From Pinus tabuliformis (Eukaryota; Streptophyta; Pinopsida; Pinales; Pinaceae), in contig CM062820.1 of assembly GCA_031772625.1 (NCBI GenBank), forward strand, positions 86,410,069 to 86,474,068: DNA of 64,000 nt. The letters are read 5' to 3'. The notes below the pieces were generated by a model, which did not search any database, was not told the origin of the DNA, and was given only the letters and a program-made list of their open reading frames with translations. A program made the position numbers and the translations under genes. Positions 57,450 through 64,000 of the stretch are shown piece after piece (positions within the stretch are counted from its first letter, which is position 1; each line of letters opens with the position of its first letter).

Positions 57450-59860
57450 TTAATTCTGCAAAAACCAATGATTTCTTAGACTTGGCTGACAAGAACTCGA
57501 GATCGAATTTTTGTAAAATAACAATCCATCAATTGTATTTGCCCCCAATCACTCGCCTACTAAGGAAAAATTGGAAAGGATTGACCGCTGCTAAGACAAA
57601 TGTTTTGCGTAGCAGAATATAATGGCAAAGCCATTGGACAGCGTGGACAGCTGCCAAGGCTAATTTCTCAACTGAAGAATAGCATATTTCAGGGCCTACC
57701 AAGCCTTGACTCAAGTAGTAAATGACATGCTCCATGAGAGTATCATCTTCCTGAACCATAACCATACCTATGGTTGATTTTGTAGATGCAAGATATAAAA
57801 GGAAATCTCTACCATAATCCGGTGGACTCAAAAGCGGGGCAAAGATAAATGCCTGCTTCATGGCATCAAAAGATCATTGTGCAAAGTCGTCCCATAAAAA
57901 TGGAACTCCTTTCCTAAGAACCCTTTAGTTATCTCAGCATAGTTTGCTATAAACTGTCTCAAGAAATTTGCCTTCCCCTGAAGACTTTGAAGTTGTCAGA
58001 TGGAAGACGGGGAAGGCAACTGAACTATTGCCTCCACCTTGAAGAGATCAACTCGAATCCCTTCAGTTGACACAATGAACCCTAACAATCGACCATATGT
58101 AACTGCGAAAACGCATTTATTTGGATTCAACCGGATATTGTAAAATCAACATATCTCAAAAACCGACCAAAGGTGACTAGGATGATAAATTCTCTTTAGA
58201 GAACGGGCAGCTAAATCATCCAAGTATGCTTCGATGACATGATTGATGTCGTGGAAAGCGTATGACATGGCCCGCTGAAACATGGCTGCAACATTTTTAA
58301 GTCCAAAAAACATCTTTTTGTATGCAAAGGTATCCTAAGGACATATGAAAGTTATCTTATGCTAGTCTTCTAGACGGATATATATCTGATTATAATTGGA
58401 GAATCCGTCCATGAAGGAAAAAATCTCATTACCCGCACATTCATCAATGATCTGATCAATAAACGGTGTGGGGTAATTATCTTTCGGACGAGCTTTGTTC
58501 AAATATCAAAAGTCAATGCATACACAAATAATTCCTTGTTTTTTATCAACCAGGGTTGGATTAGAAACCCAATCCGTTAGAGGAATGGGGTATATGAAAC
58601 CCACCTTGTGCAGCTTTTCTACTTCAGCTTTAATAGCTGCTGCTTTCCTAGGATTGATCGGCCGAAGCTTCTGACGAATCATCTTAGCATTTTCATACGT
58701 CTTGATCTCATGCTAAATGATGGATGGATTGATACCAGGAATTTCTTCATAAGACCAAGAAAATACATTCCGAAACTCTTTAAATAGGTCGGTGTAAATT
58801 TGAATCTCTTCAGGGGAACACTCAGCTCCGATGAAGACATTTCCTACCACATTAGGGTTCCTAGAGATGTTTATCGGTACAGTTTTTGAAATGACTGACA
58901 TATTACCTTTGGCACGGATGTGTGCTGGAGCCAAAGGGTTTGAAACTGTACAAACATCGCTAGTAAGAAGATTGGAGAACTTGGACTCAACTTCTCGCAA
59001 TAGGGGAAGAAAATATGAACGATGGTGTAAATCTTCCTAAGGTCGATCAACACCCATCATTACTTCTAAGATTGCTTCCTTAGATGGTAAAATCATATCT
59101 AAGAAATCCATAGTAGAAGTAGAGTCAAGGGTCCAAGCTGGGGCCACATCACCATCTAACTCCTCCTCTAAAAAAGGAGTAGGATGTTCATCTGTAGATT
59201 TAACGATAAAATGATATCTAAGCTCTGCTACAGACATAGGGAATGCCATTCCACCAACTTGTCCTTCATTTAATGTGGTTGTAGGCGAAGGTAAGGTGCA
59301 AGGGTCTGAAAAATAACGAGTCCGTAGGAACTCTTCCTGTGAAGACTCTTTGGAGGATGAAATGACATTGATTATAGCTATAGGAGTGGGAAGATCAAAT
59401 GTACCCATCAATGAAGAATACATCCCAACTCCTAGATTCTCGATAGGTTGACAGGGGTTATCCACCAACAGAACAATAGAATCTGAATTTGCATGGGGGT
59501 CAACTAGAGAATAATCCAATTGATCAACCTTAACAATTTTCCCCTCATGAGAAAAACAAAGGACTCGAAATAGAGTCAAAACGACAACATCCATTTCATA
59601 AATCCAATTTCATCCTAAGAGGAGATTGTAATCTAGGTTGCCATCAACGATTTCTACTTCGATGTTAACGACCTTCCCTCCAACACATATAGGAAAGGCT
59701 GGGATAATCCCGTGTGGCCTATGAGAATGCCCGTCAAATGTTGTCAAGGGTGTGGGTGAAGGAATAGCCAAAGGCGATCCAGTGGCCTTCCAACATCACA
59801 TAGACATTACGCACGTGGAAGCTACCTCATCTATAACTATTCAAAAAACGTTAGTTTTCC
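57450..59860 (-). pseudogene. pol: Element 5 protease, RT and RNase H region
   Basis: From right to left: a protease-like part (about 59860-59600) with PAFPICVGGKVVNIEVEIVD; a spacer (59594-59037); the RT approach region with FKEFRNVFSWSYEEIPGI (59000-58713); RT with KAEVEKLHKVGFIYPI and, for the active site, AYLDDLAA; and RNase H at 57861-57529 in a shifted frame. RNase H reads FLLYLASTKSTIG where active enzymes have an Asp before AS, so the classical domain is degenerate. Confidence 0.8.
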
Positions 59861-60287
59861 AGTAAGTAGACTTTATTTGAAAATCCATATGATGAGGGAG
59901 TCTCTTTTTGACATTAAGCATGTCAAAAGTGAGCACTAAAGAATTATTTGGATCAACTGCCCCTATCACTGAAAGCAAAGCACTTCATTGAGCTGGACAT
60001 GACTGGAGTACCTCTAAAGCAGACATAGCACATGGACTTTGAGCCAGATCCTCAACAATGGAGTAGTTATGTGCTGCCCTATCATTAGGGTTGATTGTCG
60101 CGCGTTTGGCAGAACCTTTCGGTATCTGAGGTATAGACTCAATAGAGGGTCACTCAATATGAAGTGGATCCGCAGTTCCTGGAAAAGATTTATGCTTGGA
60201 TGTTTCAGCTTCACCATAATCACATGACCGTGTGGCCACATTGATGTGAGAACCCATCATGAAAACATTTGAGGAATTTTTTCCCTC

Positions 60288-62573
60288 CTAGTTGCCCCCT
60301 ACAGAGGTACCAGGGTTTGAATTCACGCCAGCAAACAACTGCTGCCCTTGGGGGAAAGGGTTAGTTAAGATAGCTTGGGAGCTAGAAGACCCTTGCTGCA
60401 ATAACAAGAGCTGAGTATCTTGAATTTTTGGGTAGAGATGAGTCAAATGTTCTCCACTGCATAGCTTGCATGGAAACTTAACTTTCTTCTTAGACTCTTT
60501 TCCACCCTCACCAGCCTTATTGTCGGGCTTATTCGCATTCCCCTTCCCATCTTGATTATTCTTTTTACCTCGTCCCTTCTTCTTCCCATCAAAATTTTGA
60601 TTTCCTTTGGGGTTAGAAGCCTGAACGACGTTTACAGAAGAAGGTTGAGAAGGTGGAGTAGTAGACGGTGTAGCCTGATTGGAAGAAGCAGTTTGTATAG
60701 ACAACTCTCGCAATTGGCTCAGAAGGTTCACCACATTTGAGTCAATCGATCCAATAATACCATCAGCATGCGAGCCTGGCTTCGGTTTGGCTACACCAAC
60801 CATGGATATAGGAGCGATAGGAAATATCTTCTGAAGGGTCCCAAACTAAGAATATATCAGTTCTAATTGCTGGGCACAAAAGATAGCCTGCTCTTCATAA
60901 TAAACTCCAGACATAGAAACATCCTTGGAGATCTCTGGTTGTAATGATTTTTAAAACCATTCAAGACGAAATTTAGGCGGAATTTCAGCTTTGACGAGCC
61001 TATTTCTCCGTCTCCATTCCTAAATATGATCAGAAATGTGATTAGATGTGTCCTGATGAAAATTGGCTAGAATTTCAGTTCTAGCTTCATAACAGATAGG
61101 AAATTGAAAATGGTTTAAGAAAATGTTAGCCAAATCGGCGAAAGATGTAAAGGTGCCCCCTGGCAACTCTATATACCACTTAGCCGCATTGCCAGTTAAG
61201 GTGTGTTGAAATAGTCTCAACCTAATCGAATCATCAATGAGGGAGTTCGATGAGCACCATAAATGGAATGTGATTACATGGTTTCCTGGGTCGTCCCCAC
61301 TCTTCCCTTCGAATTTTGGGATATCAGATGGAAGTTTAGTTGGGACCGGAGGCCAAGCCAGATTATATCTGATTGGATTGTTCATTAACTTAGTCAAGTC
61401 TGGCAGATTGAGCGTGGCCAGAAAAGGAAGTCTCAGAGGACCTTGGGGATTCCACCCAGATTGGGCGGGGTTCTCTAAAGTCTAAAAATAATGACATGGA
61501 TTTTGAAAGGCACTAGGTTGCCCGAAGTAACTGGTAGAACCTGTTGAACCAAAAGGTGACCCTTGTGGTCCAACAAAACATGGAGTTTGACCAATTCCAG
61601 TCGAAACACCTCCATATCGGGCAAAGTTTCCCCCTAATGAATTATTATAAGGAGTGGACAACCGCTGATAAGGATTCCAAGCATTAGCTAAGGGTGGGAA
61701 ACTTCGAAATGAATTGATCGAGGAGTATGGTACATTCCCTTGTTGGCTGAAAAATGGATTCCCAGTTCCGATCCCACTAACTTCAGGGTTAGTCCAACTT
61801 TGAAAAGGATTAGTACCTTGACCTCTGAAAGGAAAAGGAATAGACCCCACTGTCGAATTGGAATGTGGTATATGACCACTTCGAAAAGGAAAACCCTGAA
61901 AAGATGTCGATCGAATCATCATGGACATGGAGGCAGTTAATCGTACACTTAATGGAACTGAAGGAATACCTTGAGAGGGCATTCCAAAAGGGAAGAATCC
62001 ATAACTAGATGGATGTGCTTGGGAACTTCCACTCGTCGAGGGAATGGAAGTAGAACCAAACAAGGATGTGCTAGCAATAGACCCAAATAAATATGTATAA
62101 GGGATGCAAATAGTTCCTCCCCCTTGTACTGATATAGAAGTCTGCATACTCGTAGCACTCGTGGTGGATGCCATGCTTCTAGCAGTGGTCATCGAAGGGA
62201 TGTTTGCGTGTGGACCTGGTCTTGAAGGCTTGTGTGTTGGAGTTTCGACATATAACAATACGTCCAGATGATCAGAAGGGAGAGGAGAGTTCGAAGCCGC
62301 AACCGACTCTGAGAGATCTTCTACCTCAATATTATCTTCCGACTGGAAGAGTACCCGAGAAAGAAATGGTGTGTTCCTCTCGGGCTCTGTGGTAGTACTA
62401 GGTCTACCTTGTACACTGATGCCCCCAAGAGGAGGATTAATATTTGATGCGCCAGCTGCCACTGGTTGAAAATCACTGGCAGAATCACTCCTACACCTTC
62501 TAGGAGAAGGCTCTGGACTCACAGGTGAAAGCCCACAAAGTCTACAGGACCGTCTAAGTGATCGGTCAGCCAC
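60288..62573 (-). pseudogene. gag: Element 5 gag, four in-frame stops
   Basis: ATG at 62573 (MADRSLRRSCR) starts an open stretch to 61482, rich in Ser/Pro/Gly/Phe and probably unstructured. The same frame continues through stops at 61482, 61020, about 60950 and about 60848. At 61340-61040 is the retrotransposon gag domain (FEGKSGDDPGNHVITFH, LTGNAAKWYIELP). The C-terminal part has a Lys/Gly-rich linker and a zinc motif CKLCSGEHLTHLYP in which the last expected Cys is Tyr. There is no frameshift in 760 codons. Confidence 0.82.
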
Positions 62574-64000
62574 TTTGAATTATTTAATAACATCTACTTA
62601 AAGACTCAAGAAATTTGAAAGCTAGGCCGACTAGGAGCACAAAACACACACTAAAAATGTCCCTAAAGAATTCAACAGTCAAACAACTTCCAAGTATTTC
62701 TGCTTCAGGTGATTAGGACTGGACACTAAAATACAAGAAAGTGAATAATAAGGGCCTTCTGAAAATAGACTGGGGTAATTACGCCCCAAGTCTACTAGTG
62801 AAGGTATCAAAGGAAGTTACGCTGACTTCCAAACAATAGCCTTTGCCAGTACAAGCCCCCAAGCTTCGCAAGGGTGCCCTCCAGAAGTACCGCTGAAAGT
62901 GATGCAACATCAACCTTAGGTGCCATGGGATTCCCCTCCGTATCCACCTGTCTAGATCCCTAGGATAGGAAACTAAAGATACCAACTCGTATCAAAAGCT
63001 GGGTGGAATAGTCGTGAGGTAAGATCCGACAAGTAAGAGAGGGGGTATCTCTCGTCCTTATCTTCAAAAACCTTTGTGCTTAACTTCCAGTCACGGAGCT
63101 TTCCCGGTCTACCTAACGCCATTGGATTTTCACTCTTTATTTAGGCTTCTACATTTGACAATTTAGAGTGACCTTGGAGAGTTTACTTTCCTCTCACCTA
63201 ATCCATGGCCCTAAATGACCTAAAACTTGTTGGTGTACTTATTGACAATATAAAAAGTTCTAGTTTACTTTATTAGCACTTGATTTTAAGTGGCTGCTCT
63301 TTTTAAGTCAAAGGGACAATACAGAAGTGAAATTGATGGTGTTCGTTGATGCAAAATAAATTAATGAAAAACTAACTTATATGCAATGCACTTGTTTGTT
63401 CTTCAATGAAAAGCAACTTCTACTTGGGGTTCTAAGAAACTTGTATTAAAGCAAAAACTTTTTTCCTTTTCTTTTCTTGTAACATACTTCGCACTCACAA
63501 AAACTAAAAGACTATTGATGCGCTAATGATGTGAAACTATCCTAATGCAAGGTGTACATGATGATGTAAAAATTCTAGATTACTCTAAAAAGAAAATGAA
63601 AGCAATTTGTTTTATAATCCAACTTAAGAATTTTGAAAGGAATAAGAATTTTGAACATAAAATCTTTACCAAAACAAGAAGGACTAAACACAAAGATCCC
63701 AAATTACTCTCAAAAACCAAAAGAAACCAAACACAAATTCGGCAAAGAAAGCAAAAACAATTTTTTTGAAGGACTTTTCTTTTTCAAAAAAACAATAAAA
63801 GCAACTTTCAAAAGTACTCAAAATGCTACCAAAGACTCAAAGATCAAAAGCAAATCACAAGGAAACTTTGCAAGTTGTCAATTCAACACGAATGAAAACT
63901 TAACACAATAGGTGTTTCAAGATGCACTAAATGATCCAAAAGCAGCAAAAAGAGGTTTGAGACATTGATCAAGAAATAAGGAAAAGCACACTTTCAAACT
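62574..64000 (-). other. Element 5 leader or 5' region, unresolved
   Basis: No ORF is supported. Because Element 5 reads leftward, its leader, PBS and 5' LTR should lie here or beyond, but I find no initiator-Met PBS and no repeat partner. The last 400 bp are A-rich on the plus strand. Confidence 0.4.

Larger units (their letters stand above)
55749..62573 (-). mobile_element. Element 5: degraded Tat-like Ty3/gypsy element
   Basis: The minus strand carries gag, protease, RT, RNase H, integrase and a second RNase H-like domain in that order over 6.8 kb. Nearly all of it lies in one frame, with many stops but apparently only two compensating frameshifts around RNase H. I see no LTR in the window; the 5' LTR may be beyond 64000. 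Lineage is inferred from the extra RNase H and integrase C-terminus wording. Confidence 0.82.

Overview
The window is nuclear DNA of a seed plant with a large, retrotransposon-filled genome. A gymnosperm is my best guess. That rests on the chromovirus, L1 and copia mix, long AT arrays, old slowly decaying elements and a very low density of host genes; it is an inference and no marker gene proves it. There are no prokaryotic features, rRNA, tRNA or CRISPR.

Layout. 1-2202: a decayed ORF of about 690 codons with no family I recognise, probably the last ORF of an older LTR element whose 3' LTR lies at about 8024-8756. Element 1 (2203-7985, +), a chromovirus with an intact pol, sits inside it and is bounded by the target duplication AAGAG. 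8.9-13.3 kb: AT arrays, a weak decayed frame and small repeat families. 14.06-20.0 kb: an L1-type LINE on the minus strand with its poly(A) tail. 19.97-20.87 kb: a second decayed ORF of unknown family (+). 22.1-28.4 kb: the only convincing host locus, a multi-pass membrane protein gene split by one in-frame stop, followed by two 3'-end pseudogene copies and an inverted copy fused across a large internal deletion. 31.2-31.6 kb: a minisatellite with an AT array inside one unit. 32.18-38.28 kb: Element 2 (-), a chromovirus that appears to have landed in an exon of a small intron-containing host transcript. 39.6-41.7 kb: Element 3 (-), a truncated relative of Element 1. 43.48-44.08 kb: a 599-bp foldback MITE with TAA target duplications. 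45.43-52.75 kb: Element 4 (-), a non-autonomous copia-type element with roughly 2-kb LTRs and a single gag ORF (coiled coil plus three CCHC knuckles), no pol and an unusual extended 5' LTR. 53.3-53.8 kb: a copia gag remnant. 55.7-62.6 kb: Element 5 (-), a degraded Tat-like Ty3/gypsy element with a second RNase H-like domain downstream of the integrase.

How the parts relate. Most coding potential belongs to mobile elements, several of them nested or adjacent. LTR divergence counted by eye is 12/300 for Element 1 and 12/405 for Element 2, so both are fairly young. Element 5 and the two unknown ORFs are much older and carry many stop codons but very few frameshifts. The best candidates for something not described before are the locally amplified membrane-protein family with its shared upstream block, the gag-only Element 4 with its iterated U3/PPT tail, and the two unknown decayed ORFs.
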